A stretch of 25,000 nucleotides of DNA from Prorocentrum cordatum. Its lineage: Eukaryota > Sar > Dinophyceae > Prorocentrales > Prorocentraceae. The notes beneath the pieces were generated by a model, which was not told where the DNA came from, made no database searches, and worked only from the letters and a program-made list of their open reading frames with translations. Positions 8,666 through 18,253 of the stretch are shown piece by piece. The DNA lies in the NCBI GenBank assembly GCA_963575745.1, contig CAUYUJ010014615.1, positions 1,672,426 through 1,697,425 on the forward strand. Reading direction: 5' to 3'. Made by a program: the position numbers and the translations under genes. The first letter of the stretch is position 1. The number at the start of each line of letters is the position of its first letter.

Positions 8666-10640
8666 CTAAAAATGTTTAGTCAACGTATCTGCGATTTGTT
8701 CTTTAATACCTACATACCTAAGCTCGACATGTTCGAATTTGCATGTTTCACATATCCAATCCAAATTGATACGATGAGTACGATGAAGATGACGAGGTGC
8801 TGGTGCACGTCCCTTTCGGACAATCTTGATCACGGCCGTTGCCCCCCAGGACGGTAAGATGCACGTTTGGAGAGCTGCTCGTCTGAGCAGGCCCTGGGCC
8901 CACGTGTAACTCAGTACCCTCGTGGGAAATCGCACGCCCCTTTGGAGTCGTTAGTATCTCCGACTGCAGCGGAAGCTGCCTACGGCTCGGAGAAGATCCC
9001 CTTGTAGGGGATGCCTTACGAGGCGATGCCTTGCGCCTCTTCTTTTTGGCGGCCAGGGTCGGCCATGTCGTCGTGGCGACACGCCCCGAGGATCCTAGGC
9101 AGTTGGTCTTCTCTGTGTAGGTGCTGGCAACCTCCACCGCGGCCCCCCAGAAAGAAAGCAGTGGAAGTCCCTCGAGTCGTAATGCCGAATCAAGAGCGAC
9201 GATCTCGGACTCTGTGGAAGAGTGTGAAGCGACCGTCTGTTTGTTGCACACAGCATTGACGGGGAAGAACGTATTGGGTCCAACGAGCGCCGCGAAGACG
9301 CCGGTCGTGGACTTGGAGGAAGTAATGCAGTCGGCAAACGAGGCGTCGGTGAAGGGCATGGTGGACAGTTGGTCCGGATTGTCACCGATCCATCCATGTA
9401 GACAATGGGTGCGAGTCGTGTTGAGGTAGCTCATCAGCCGATGAAGGCGTCTGTCACACATAGTATTCCATTTGGAAATCACTCTGGCAAACGTACATAC
9501 TGGATGCAAAAGATCGAAACCACAACTACGTGCCAAATAGAGAATCTTCATCAATACACTCGCCGCGTCCTGGCCGAGAATGCCCTCGTCGGAATAATCA
9601 GACTCGGTAAAGGATGCGTCCTCGATGCCAGGAGTCTCTGCGGCGGGCAGGTCATCGTAAGTGACTGTCGTGGATTGCGACGTATCAGTAGGTCTTTCGA
9701 CCGACCCACCTGGGCTGGATGATCGCGACCGATCATTAAGCACGCCAGTAGGTCTCGCGACCGGCCCAGAGGGGCTAGGCGATTTGGATCGCGAAGCCCT
9801 CGGGGAGTCGGACCGTTTTCGGCGTGAGCCTGGCTCTTGGGTGCGCTTGGAGGCGCACTCTCGGTAACGTTCTACACATTGGTCAGCGAAGCCAAGCATA
9901 TCATGTCGTATACCACGAACTTGTTTAGCTGTGTGATAGTCTTTCTCGCTGTGGGTAGGCAACATTGGTCGAATGGTAGGCCTTCGCTTGTCGAAGACGT
10001 TCTGGGGGACGTCATGAGCCTGTTGTCCACAGCCAGGGCACTGAGAATACGGAGTGGGCGGGTCTAGGTCAATGCCGCTTTTGCGGATCAGATCCCAGCC
10101 TGCATGTAGATTGGTGGCCGGGCCTGCAAGCTTGAAGTCGTCGACGTGAACGGAAAGTATCAAGCCGAGTTTGTTGCGTCTCCACACACATTCCCAACCT
10201 GGAATGGGCTCGAATCCAACGCTCTCCAAGCACGTGCGACACTTGCGCTCCCAGAGCACGCCTGCCAAAGGGTGTCCGTAAAGTGCCAATCGTAGTCGGC
10301 ACGCGGGATTCTTGCATTTAGCCCAGGACGCAGGCTGACTGACGCCACTTGGGTAGAGTAATCCAAGTATCGCCCGGGTCAATCCGACCGTCTCCGTAAA
10401 GTAAGGCCTGAGTGCATGCGCCTGGCGCGTCACTCTGCTCGCCTCCAAAATTTGGCAATAACGCGGTGGCGTCACAAAGTTTAGAAGCTTCAATGTGTGA
10501 CGCGCTAGACGCCGCGTCGGCGAAGATGGCGGCCAAGCCAATCTCGTCTTTGCCAAAAATGCCCTGAACCACCACGCGGCCCTTGAACTTACGTAGTTCC
10601 GGAGGAAGTTCCTCATGCTCCACGGAAGATCGCTCTTAAA
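8666..10640 (-). pseudogene. Copia reverse transcriptase and RNase H segment
   Basis: RT copies element RNA into DNA and RNase H removes the RNA. The RT start (10623-about 10355) has EELPPELRKFKGRVVVQG and the motif QSDAPGACTQALLYGDGR with the first catalytic Asp. A frameshift near 10,350 passes to a second frame with ALYGHPLAGVLWERKCR and SVHVDDFKLAG. The two Asp of VDD (10137-10142) remain, while the aromatic residue usual before VDD is His (10146-10148). After a Ser/Pro/Arg-rich linker the RNase H domain shows FTDASFADC (Asp) and HSSTESEIVALD (Glu). Near 8840 the expected Asp is replaced (LGGN) and a two-base loss shifts frame. The end then reads through LDWICETCKFEHVELRYVG and ADTLTKHF to the stop at 8666. 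Non-functional. Confidence 0.85.
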
Positions 10641-13262
10641 TGTTGAACCCTCTTCCCTGTGCGAATCGCCTCGGATTCTACCTCTTCTTTCTCAGCAACA
10701 GTCTCTATCAGCCATGTTTGATTGTTCTCAAGGCGTTCGTATTCTTTGCGCAGGGCCTCTTGTGCTCGTGGCCCAGCAGCAACCTCGCGTTTGTTCAAAT
10801 TTCGGGTAACAACGGCTGGTCGTGCCCATGCTGATGCAGGGAGTTTCTCTCTGTGTGCCTGTGAGAAGTCGGATCCACGCGGCATAGTGGGCATCGCCAC
10901 CGACGGGGTGAACTTGCGGGCAAGCGGGGTCGCAGTCATGAAATCGCGTCCCTCACTGTCGATGAGTACCAGAGTGCGTGCAACTCCAGCAGGTGATGGT
11001 GAGGGTTGGCGGTAGTACAATACAGTGGTGATGTCACGTGGTCCGCCAGGTCGTTTGGCATGCAGAATCTCCTTGTTGGTCGCGCCCTTGACAACCTCGT
11101 CTCGAATGACAGCTCCGCTGTCCATATCGTAGGTAATACGGCGTTCCACGGTGTCCCATGTAGGCCCCCAGCAGTAGTTGCGCGAAAGAGTTTAGCTTGT
11201 TTGTCCTGTCGGGTCCACACCCGAAGGGCAGCTCGCTCACGTGTCTCGCGAGCTTGCTTTATGCATTCAGCATGCTCGATATATTTCTTCTCTTGTCCTC
11301 GGGAGAAAGTCTTCCAGCGTTCGGGAAGGATGTGGTCTGGGCGCGTAGTAGCCTGCACGCGTGTCTCACGACAGCGGACCACCACTTTGCCGTCTGGTAA
11401 CATCTTGGGGAGCACGTAGAACCGAACTGGGCCGGTCCATGGCTCACTAATTTCTCGGTGGCCCGCGGCACTAACACCGTCCAAAACGTCTCGAAAGACA
11501 CTCTCGCCCTCGAAAGTAGAAGTCGTCTCGAAGTCCCGCGTGACATCGAGCTGATCGACGGGGGCAGGAATGCCCATCCCATCGTCTGTCGGTCTGAAGA
11601 ACTGTTTTCGCGGAGTGCGGATATGCCGGATGACGCAGCATCCGCGCTGCCCCCAGTAATCGGGCTCTGGCGCTGGAGCAGCGACATCAGGAGCCGATGG
11701 GCGAGGGGCAGCAGGACTGTCGTCCGGCGTTATCATAGAGGGGTCATCCCACTCTGTCGGGCAAGCAAACGGCGGGTCAGGCATGGGTTTGTCGCCCAAG
11801 GGGCGAGAAGTAGTTGCCTTGACCTCGTCGTGCGCCTCCGGGCTGTGGTGTCGCAGGGTGCCGTCCTCCACGGGGAATGTGAACTTGCCGTCCGGGATGA
11901 TAATGTCCTTGACTCAGTGTACGTGACACAAGTCGCCGTCAAGGTTTTTGGCGCATGTAGCCGTGTCCAAGACGAGATAATCACCAGTCCAACGCCCACC
12001 CGAGTGTAAATGGTAGCCCATGAACAACCCTTCCCAAGTACTTTCTTGGAACTTTGCCGTCTCGTCGCTGATCTCGGGATTGAGGCATTTCCAAAAGATT
12101 CGACCGCAGAATGGCATGCAGTGCCCGGGAAAGCTTTCACCAAATCGGATTTCATCTGCTGTCTTGTCTGCGTGCTCATCGCTGAGGGCGGCAACGCCCG
12201 TGGATGTGCGCACAAAGTTGCGTCCACAGCTAAGGGCCTGCATGGCCTCCTTCCACCGCTCGTGTCCGAGCCCGGACATATGTAGCACAGCTCTGGTACC
12301 CAGGGTGACGATCTTGACAATGCGTTCTATCAATCCATTCGTCTGTGGACGATGAGGAGTACTAGTGTCATGTCTCCGCCCGAGCTGGCGGCGCGCCTTC
12401 ACAAGCTCTCCAGAGTTATATGTACAGATCTGCTTCACTTCATCGTTTGCGGCGATGGATTGCTGAAAAGATGCCTTCGCTGTAGCTGCGTCTTTGTGCA
12501 TGGCTGGGTATGCCATGAAGATGCCAGTGTATCTGTCGAGGACGACGAGTGCATACTTGTCGTCATGTTCATCAGCGGCATCGCCCTTGGCTAAGACGAA
12601 GTGGTCGGCCGTTAGCGCTTCCCCGAACTTCTTCGGGGCAAAAGCCTCGTAGGCTGTGCCCTCGTTCGCGGGGGCTGCTGGTGGATGTGGTTTGCGCTGC
12701 CGTCTGCAAGGGGCGCTCTGCGCCATGGTGCGAGTGCAAATCTCACAGTCTGGGTGTTTCGGACTGTGGGTCATGTAGTGCACAGGGTCGATGGGCTTCT
12801 TCTGTCGGTTTGGAGGAACACGGTCACCCTCGGAGCGGGCCTCAGCAAGCGTCGCCATCGGCAGATCCTCAATGGATGTCGACGTGGCGTCGATCACATC
12901 TGCTCGAGCAGTGCCTGGGGTGCCCCCGCAGGTCTTTGTAGGCCCCCCGCATGTGTGAGGAGAACACTGCTGCGGAGACGTAAACGAGTCGCAGTGCGAA
13001 GCTTTGACTTGTCTCTTGGGGCAGGTCTCGCGGTGGGGCTGCGGCTCAGATGTTGGTGGGGGCTGCGCTGAGTCCTTGCAGCGCCAGCATGTGTCGTGGC
13101 AGCGTGAAGGAGAACGCTTGCACCTACGACGTCTTGGCGCTGATGAGGTGCGCAACCGTGGTGGTGGTATCTTCACAAGATCGTCGAGGCGTAGTTCTGG
13201 AATTCTGTTGACGGGAACTCTGTACCACTGGCCCCCCGGGCCCTGGGGCATGTATCCCAGAT
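10641..13262 (-). pseudogene. Copia integrase and integrase-RT linker
   Basis: Integrase inserts the DNA copy. The minus frame from about 13,260 has a zinc-binding HHCC-type region (HYMTHSPKHPDCEICTRT), then the core: LTADHF with the first Asp (12604-12606) and TNGLIERI with the Glu (12325-12327). The middle Asp position reads ICTYNSGEL, with TAT (Tyr, 12418-12420) where the family has Asp, so the DDE triad is broken. The region continues through the core C-terminus (WEGLFMGYHLHSGGRW), a TGA at 11914-11916, and the same frame onward (YWGQRGCCVIRHIRTPRK). A frameshift near 11,175 leads into the frame with AQEALRKEYERLENNQTW, which is the start of RT. Another shift near 10,640 joins the RT segment. 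Confidence 0.85.
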
Positions 13263-13690
13263 AGGGGTCCCAAGTTGCCGAAAGCCACCTAATTCAATCA
13301 ATTGTCCCACTGATAATAACGATGGGCAATCTGGCAGGGCAAGAGCTGAACTCCGTAAGCCTACCTCTGGTAGTTGGATGTCGTAGTGCTTGTTGACAAT
13401 ACGATCACCAGTGGCTGTTTCCAGAGTATGTTCCTCGCGGATAGATATGCGATCACATTCGGTCTGCGTGAGCTCGTTCTTATCCTGAATATGATGCGCA
13501 GATCCACTGCCGAGAACCCAGGAACGTGTCAGGGCGGCTGTCGATCTTGGATGATGATGATGATGACGCGCCTTGAAAGGTCGGTTCTCCCAAAACACAA
13601 ACCTGAGAAGCCACCAATACGCCAACTGCGTACGGTAGAGAAAGAGGGAAGGCGGGCGAGAAGCTGGAGAGGAAGGGGCAGAACAAAGAT
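13262..13690 (-). pseudogene. Copia aspartic protease, catalytic Asp lost
   Basis: The retropepsin processes the Gag-Pol polyprotein. The frame from about 13,560 to 13,265 shows SWVLGSGSAHHI, where Copia proteases have D-S/T-G. The codon at 13509-13511 is GGC (Gly) in place of the Asp codon GAC, so the active site is dead. Downstream, ALALPDCPSLLSVGQLIEL matches the usual hydrophobic end of the domain. The sequence before about 13,560 makes better sense in a neighbouring frame (YAVGVLVASQVCVLG), so a shift lies near the ATG repeat at 13,551-13,566. Another shift at a CCCC run near 13,262 leads into the integrase frame. The upper boundary is the junction with the inserted LINE. Confidence 0.75.
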
Positions 13691-13754
13691 GAATCCCAGC
13701 CCAGGATTGAAACCCGAGGTACTAAACGACATCATGAATGGAGACTGCCTGTCC

Positions 13755-13857
13755 GATACTGAAAGAAATCATGATTGAAACCCATGATACTGAAAGAAAT
13801 CGTGAATGATTGAAACCCATCCTAAATTGAACCCATGATACTGAATGAATGAAATCC
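13755..13857 (-). repeat. Imperfect tandem repeats at the LINE 3' tail
   Basis: On the minus strand the units are built from ATGGGTTTCAATCAT and TTTCTTTCAGTATC and occur two to three times with small length differences; a shortened unit carries GGGTTCAATTTAGG. Such low-complexity tails are common at LINE 3' ends. Confidence 0.8.
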
Positions 13858-13953
13858 ACCACCAGGACCCTCTCGCTTTGAATAAAGGTGCGAGCAATGA
13901 GAAACGTAATGCAAGGTGATGGGTTATGCTTAAATTGATCAAAATATCTTGAG

Positions 13954-13989
13954 TGACTCGAGTAACTCGAGTAACTTGAATAACTCTTG
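13954..13989. repeat. Four tandem copies of a 9-base unit
   Basis: TGACTCGAG, TAACTCGAG, TAACTTGAA, TAACTCTTG follow each other without gaps. The unit contains the XhoI-like palindrome CTCGAG in its first two copies. Confidence 0.9.
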
Positions 13990-14433
13990 ACGCCGAACTT
14001 GGGGGCATATGTTCCCACGGCCAGAAGTGATTAAGAAGTGAAGAGAACTTTCTTTGAGTCCCTTGAAGCCCAATATACATAAGTGTCAACCCATTCGAAT
14101 AAATGTGGTGAAAGAAAGAAAGCCTGACATAAACTGAATGTCTCAAGCACGCAATGACCCAGAAGATACGGAGGCATACAAAGGAAACTGTAAAGCCGAG
14201 TGAGCCCAACCGTGAGAGCCCACCCCAGGTGAATCAAGGCATACGAGGTAGTTGAATTCAAACATGTATGACGCGAGAGGGCTGTGAATGTTTATGGTTT
14301 GTATTTTGCCAACTACCGACGTTGAGGAACATGCAAAGGAGATTGAAGGAGAACTGAGAGACCTCCAAAAGCCGCAGGCCCATGCACCGCAGATGCCAAG
14401 AGGTTCAGACTGTGGGAGTCCCAGGAGAGGTCT
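13990..14433. other. No gene seen between ORF6 and the repeat tail
   Basis: Minus-strand frames of 76 to 146 codons exist here but are hydrophobic, change content abruptly and run into the tandem repeats. I treat the stretch as 3' untranslated sequence of the LINE. Confidence 0.45.
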
Positions 14434-15199
14434 TCACGGATACTTCCAACGCCACTTTTCAACAAAGAAGTCTCCGTCCCACCAGTAGTCAGATAGGTAC
14501 CAAACCACTGGGTGGGGCCAGCCAGATTCAGGGTCGAACCACGTATCATAGTACTCCGTGTACCAGACTTTGGTGTAGACTTTTTCCTCTTCGCAGTAGT
14601 TCCACATTCCACCTGAGCCGTGAGTCCACTTGAGACGCTTCCTGGCTGCTAGCTTGGCTGGGAGGCTGCGTTTGACCATCCCCTGAATTGTATATGGATG
14701 TTCCCAGCCGTTTTGGACAAGAGTTCCGTCAGGGTTTGAGGCGAAACGGCTACTGACCAACAGCCAGTCCTTTCCAAGGGATTCTCCGGACCCTTTCGTC
14801 AGGTCCCCGAACGTTTACATACAGTCTATTAAAGCCGCTGTCCCGACAAGCTTTGAAGAGCGGAATTTTGCACCAGTCATATGTGAGATGTGGACCACCA
14901 AGGTCCGAAGGTATAAGGAACCGAGCAGGCAACTTGACCGCCCTTTGGAATAGCAGCGTAGAGCAGTATGAGAGTGCTTCAAGGTCTTGTTTGGACAGGA
15001 AGCAGACTTGGCGTTTAGACCTGCAAAGCTTCCCCTGAAAGATAACGTGAGGGTCTGACGCCTTGGGAGGTAGCATACCGAAAGCTTGAGCCCGAGACTG
15101 CAGGGGAGCGACAGGAGGCAAAGGGCAAGAAAGGGCCCACCAGAGGCGGACAGAGGGAGGCGGGATTGTTGCGAAGCCACGGTGTCCCTGAGATCGCAG
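14434..15199 (-). pseudogene. LINE downstream ORF5/ORF6, probably one broken ORF, function unknown
   Basis: The first frame is open from about 15,199 to a stop at 14750 (first ATG 15076) and reads well to its end (LEALSYCSTLLFQRAVKLPA, DWCKIPLFKACRDSGFNRLY). A second frame, open from about 14,814 to 14434, begins TFGDLTKGSGESLGKDWLL and has no ATG before MVKRSLPAKL near 14,680. Its C-terminus is exceptionally rich in Trp and Tyr (VYTKVWYTEYYDTWFDPESG, then YLSDYWWDGDFFVEKWRW). Both frames look coding near 14,810, so a one-base indel splitting a single ORF is the simplest reading; overlapping ORFs are the alternative. No known domain recognised. Confidence 0.4.
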
Positions 15200-15354
15200 A
15201 GATCAGGCGGGTCCCAGATAGAATCGCACAAGTGACATCTCCTGGTGTCAGCCAATCCCGAAGGCGGGAGGCAAGGAGAGAGAGAGAGAACACAAAGAGG
15301 TCTTGGAACAGACCCAAATGTAAATTCCGTGGGGTGTCAAATACCCCCGCTCCA

Positions 15355-16224
15355 TTAGTATTGGAGCCTGTTCTCTGAGGCTGCAATCAGATAAGATACC
15401 CATACCTCTGAGGAATCCGTCACATTAAATTTGTGCACTTGCATTCCGTGGAACATTGCCACGGCAAACTTCCGAGTGTGGGGAGCACATGGGCCGCGAA
15501 AAAGGCGACGGTCTTTACCGGTCCTAGCGAAAGACCCATGTTGATCAGCAAACGTCAAAATGGACCGAATGGAGCAGATGATGGGAGAAATCCCCTGAAT
15601 GATGTTCCAGAACCGATCAGGCTCAACATACCCCGCTCCCAACCCTAACTCCATCAAATCTCCGATGAGCTCTAACCACCGAGAAGTGTCGGGTTCCCTG
15701 TTCCACCGTTCTCGGACCATCCTCTGTACATCGGTGGCACGACCAGCGATTGATCGAAGCTCCTCAATGGACTTGGACGAAGCACTGGTAGGTTGTCTTC
15801 TTTGAAGATACCTGGCCATTTGGCCCCAAATGTTCCACCAGACGGTGTAAATGAAATTCCCAGGATCTGACCATCGATTGTCGTAGAACACGGCGCCCTT
15901 GTATGACATTGTCTTGATCTGTACAAAAGACATAGAGCGTACTGCAATTCCCACAATCCCAATAAGGTCTTTGCATGCCTTACTAGAGAAGAAGGCCTCA
16001 AAGAGATTCCATAGCTGCCTGAGAGGTATCTCGAATTCGCGTCCCCTCTCGTACATGTGGAGTGTGACACATCTCCGTGGGTTGTACGATCCTGAATTTA
16101 AAGGAACGATCTCGGAACTTTCGATTGCCAGTGCACGTGGGCAGGCGGATGCCCATGCCTCGAAGATACAGCACTGGAGCGACTTTGAATTCCATGGCCT
16201 GACAACCCTCTGAGGGGCAAGCAT
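15355..16224 (-). CDS. LINE downstream ORF4, unknown function, 289 aa
   Basis: The frame is open from 16374 (a GTG) to the stop at 15355. I chose the ATG at 16224, because the extra N-terminal stretch has no ATG and looks like hydrophobic low-complexity leader (it would resemble a signal peptide if translated). The product is about 289 residues, with aromatic-rich segments (LRQLWNLFEAFF, FIYTVWWNIWGQMARYLQRR) and an acidic/basic middle (RMVRERWNREPDTSRWLELI). I see no endonuclease, RT, protease, zinc-finger or methyltransferase motif. It lies about 560 bases beyond ORF3 and about 160 before ORF5. It has no internal stop, unlike the Copia genes around it, which argues for recent or retained function in the element. 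Confidence 0.5.
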   Translation of the reverse strand: MLAPQRVVRPWNSKSLQCCIFEAWASACPRALAIESSEIVPLNSGSYNPRRCVTLHMYERGREFEIPLRQLWNLFEAFFSSKACKDLIGIVGIAVRSMSFVQIKTMSYKGAVFYDNRWSDPGNFIYTVWWNIWGQMARYLQRRQPTSASSKSIEELRSIAGRATDVQRMVRERWNREPDTSRWLELIGDLMELGLGAGYVEPDRFWNIIQGISPIICSIRSILTFADQHGSFARTGKDRRLFRGPCAPHTRKFAVAMFHGMQVHKFNVTDSSEVWVSYLIAASENRLQY

Positions 16225-16374
16225 GAGAGTGTGTTCCCAGAAAACTTGAGAAGAGGTTGGGGCAGAACGTGCAAAGCTAATTGAACCAAAATGACTACAG
16301 AAAGCAGCCAAGCCAAACAGGCCAACCGAAAGACCAGTAACCGAGGGAAGGAGAGATAGAGAAAAGAGATGCAC

Positions 16375-16930
16375 TTTATCAGGAATCGGGCGGCAGTCAA
16401 CGTCCTGGCCAGCAAGGTGAGATTAACAATCCCAGGCCGAACCCATTTGTACTGAAGTGAAGAGGCAAACTGAACACCAAACTATCCCAAGAAAGAGCTT
16501 GAAACATCGAGGACTTGGACAAAGGGTGAGCAACAACCCCACTTAACCCCGTCAGCCGAATAGAGAGGAATAAGATGCAGTCCCAGCTCCTGCGAGGTGA
16601 CCTGGGGGCCTCATGCCCCGAGACACACATGATTCCAAGCATTCCCAGATTGAAACGAAAGCCATAATCTTGGCAAAGTGAAGAGGTTGACAACCCCATC
16701 CAAACCCGTTTTGAACTGAAGTGAAGAGCCCAACTAAGGGCGAAGCGGACCCAAGTTAAGAAACGTCCATCGAGGCTGTGGGCAAAGCAAGAAACGACTC
16801 CACTACTTTGGCCCTGACGGACATATTGAGAGCAGAAATTAATTCATGCCTCCGAGGAAAGTCCTGGAGTCTCCGATTGAACCAGAGTTGAACCAAAAGA
16901 GAGATGAGGGCCCGAAGGGAACTGCCTCAG
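16375..16930. other. Spacer between ORF3 and ORF4 with dispersed repeats
   Basis: I see no coding sequence. Two related 26-base segments, AACCC(A/G)TTTKWACTGAAGTG-type, occur at 16439-16464 and 16701-16726, and GTGAAGAGG-type sequence recurs around 16,456 and 16,678. The spacer also contains the second copy of the 24-base LINE 5' motif at 16873-16896. It could be the leader of a second element or an internal control region. Confidence 0.5.
16873..16896 (-). repeat. Internal copy of the LINE 5'-terminal 24-base motif
   Basis: The minus strand reads TTGGTTCAACTC followed by TGGTTCAATCGG. It matches 22362-22385 at 21 of 24 positions. It starts 35 bases after the ORF3 stop. Confidence 0.8.
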
Positions 16931-18253
16931 TCACATCAGGAAACGGGGTTTGCAGAGCAAGTGGCACCTAACATTGGCACCGTTGTTGCCAGACTCCACC
17001 GTTATAAGATCTCCCACATCTTCATACATATCCTTGACGTAGAGGAGAGCCACAATACAGCTACCAGCGAAGATCTGAGATTTATCGTGTAGCCTCTCCT
17101 TCTTAGGGCAGACCTCAGGGCCAATGAACGCTTCTTTGGTATAAAACCGCGCGTTAAACAAGTGGATGTCCTTGGAGCGAAACGTGTTGAGCCCAAAGTG
17201 CCAGAGAATCTTCGTAACGTCCCTGGTAGTGAGAAAGCCGTGCTCTCCCAGAACTGGGATACTGTCTGAAATCAGTGGGCCTTGATTATCGATAATGAAA
17301 GGTGTGAGCTCACGAACTGTGATGATTTGGAAGTGCTCCCCGACCTTGGCCTTGAAGGTGTTCAAGCCTGTAAGCTGGGGAACGAAAACCATAATGTAGC
17401 GCCTTGAACTGGTATGGTCTGTGCCGCCCTTTGGGGCGAAAATTGGGCATCCAGAATGATCGTACTCCAACTGGGACTTCAGCACTGGAGGGCCTAACTT
17501 GCTGATCCAGGGCTTCTTATCCTGTTCCCAGCTCTTTGGGGCAGGCTGCGACTTTCGGTCAGGCGAATCGACTTCCGCTTCAGAGCCAGAGGATGAACTC
17601 CTGGAGCCTGGTGATTCCGAAGACGGTACTTCCCAAGTAGTGCCGCCCGCCGGTTTGACAGGTGTTTCCCCACGGTAGTCCTGCGTATCTGGTAGGGCAT
17701 CATCCGAATCGGGCTTCGACCCCGACCCGCCGCCCTGCGGTTGTTTCTTGAACCCAATTGAGTACTGCATCTTCCTGGCAATCGGCGAACGGCTCCGAGA
17801 GGCAGAATCTCCCCTATGCACAGGTGCTGGGGGTGGCGTGGGGAGAATCCTTGCTTCGCGAGGGTCAGCACTGGAGGATGCCTTGGCTTTGAGACCCTGA
17901 TTTTTGAACTCGACTGATCTTGCTTGGTCCTCCTTCTTCTGTTCGAGCTTCTTCTGCAACTTGACTTTCTTCTCATTCGAGGTAAGAATGGGCTTCGTTT
18001 CCATCTTGACCAGACGATTCCGAGCCCAACGATCTAAGGCGTGGCGGTCGAAGCCAAAGAAAAGGGGGATAGTCGGCTGAATCAGATTCCCAGTCCAATC
18101 CAGATCCTGAGAGTAACGGGTGTCCGTGGTGAGAGTAAAGGAGGGCCCCGCAGGGCGCAGTACGATAGCAAAGTGTGTCTGGTTGCACCAGACCGAGCCG
18201 ATGGCTACTGAAGGCGAAGGTGAAGCGGTTGCCGAACCCAATCGAGCATTTCT
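16931..18253 (-). CDS. LINE ORF3, overlaps ORF2 in the -1 frame, unknown function
   Basis: The frame is open from just after a TAA at 18254-18256 to a stop at 16931 (about 440 codons). The first ATG is at 18004, giving 357 residues. The sequence before it (HFAIVLRPAGPSFTLTTDT, then IPLFFGFDRHALDRWARNRL) also looks coding, which suggests entry by -1 frameshifting from ORF2 or a near-cognate start (TTG at 18241). After the ATG comes a Lys/Glu/Gln-rich probable coiled coil (KKVKLQKKLEQKKEDQ), a Ser/Pro-rich linker with SRSRSP, and a C-terminal domain of about 150 residues (YIMVFVPQLTGLNTFKAKVG, ILWHFGLNTFRSKDIHLFNA). No classical slippery heptamer lies in the 49-base overlap. I recognise no domain. 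A nucleic-acid-binding role would be a guess. Confidence 0.55.
   Translation of the reverse strand, partial: RNARLGSATASPSPSVAIGSVWCNQTHFAIVLRPAGPSFTLTTDTRYSQDLDWTGNLIQPTIPLFFGFDRHALDRWARNRLVKMETKPILTSNEKKVKLQKKLEQKKEDQARSVEFKNQGLKAKASSSADPREARILPTPPPAPVHRGDSASRSRSPIARKMQYSIGFKKQPQGGGSGSKPDSDDALPDTQDYRGETPVKPAGGTTWEVPSSESPGSRSSSSGSEAEVDSPDRKSQPAPKSWEQDKKPWISKLGPPVLKSQLEYDHSGCPIFAPKGGTDHTSSRRYIMVFVPQLTGLNTFKAKVGEHFQIITVRELTPFIIDNQGPLISDSIPVLGEHGFLTTRDVTKILWHFGLNTFRSKDIHLFNARFYTKEAFIGPEVCPKKERLHDKSQIFAGSCIVALLYVKDMYEDVGDLITVESGNNGANVRCHLLCKPRFLM

Noticed and set aside
13722-14261. Hydrophobic reading frames suggesting a membrane protein
   Set aside because: They run into tandem repeats, have no conserved pattern and fit the 3' untranslated tail of the LINE.
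16225-16374. Signal-peptide-like N-terminus of ORF4
   Set aside because: It depends on a GTG start; the first ATG is at 16224 and the upstream stretch is more likely leader sequence.
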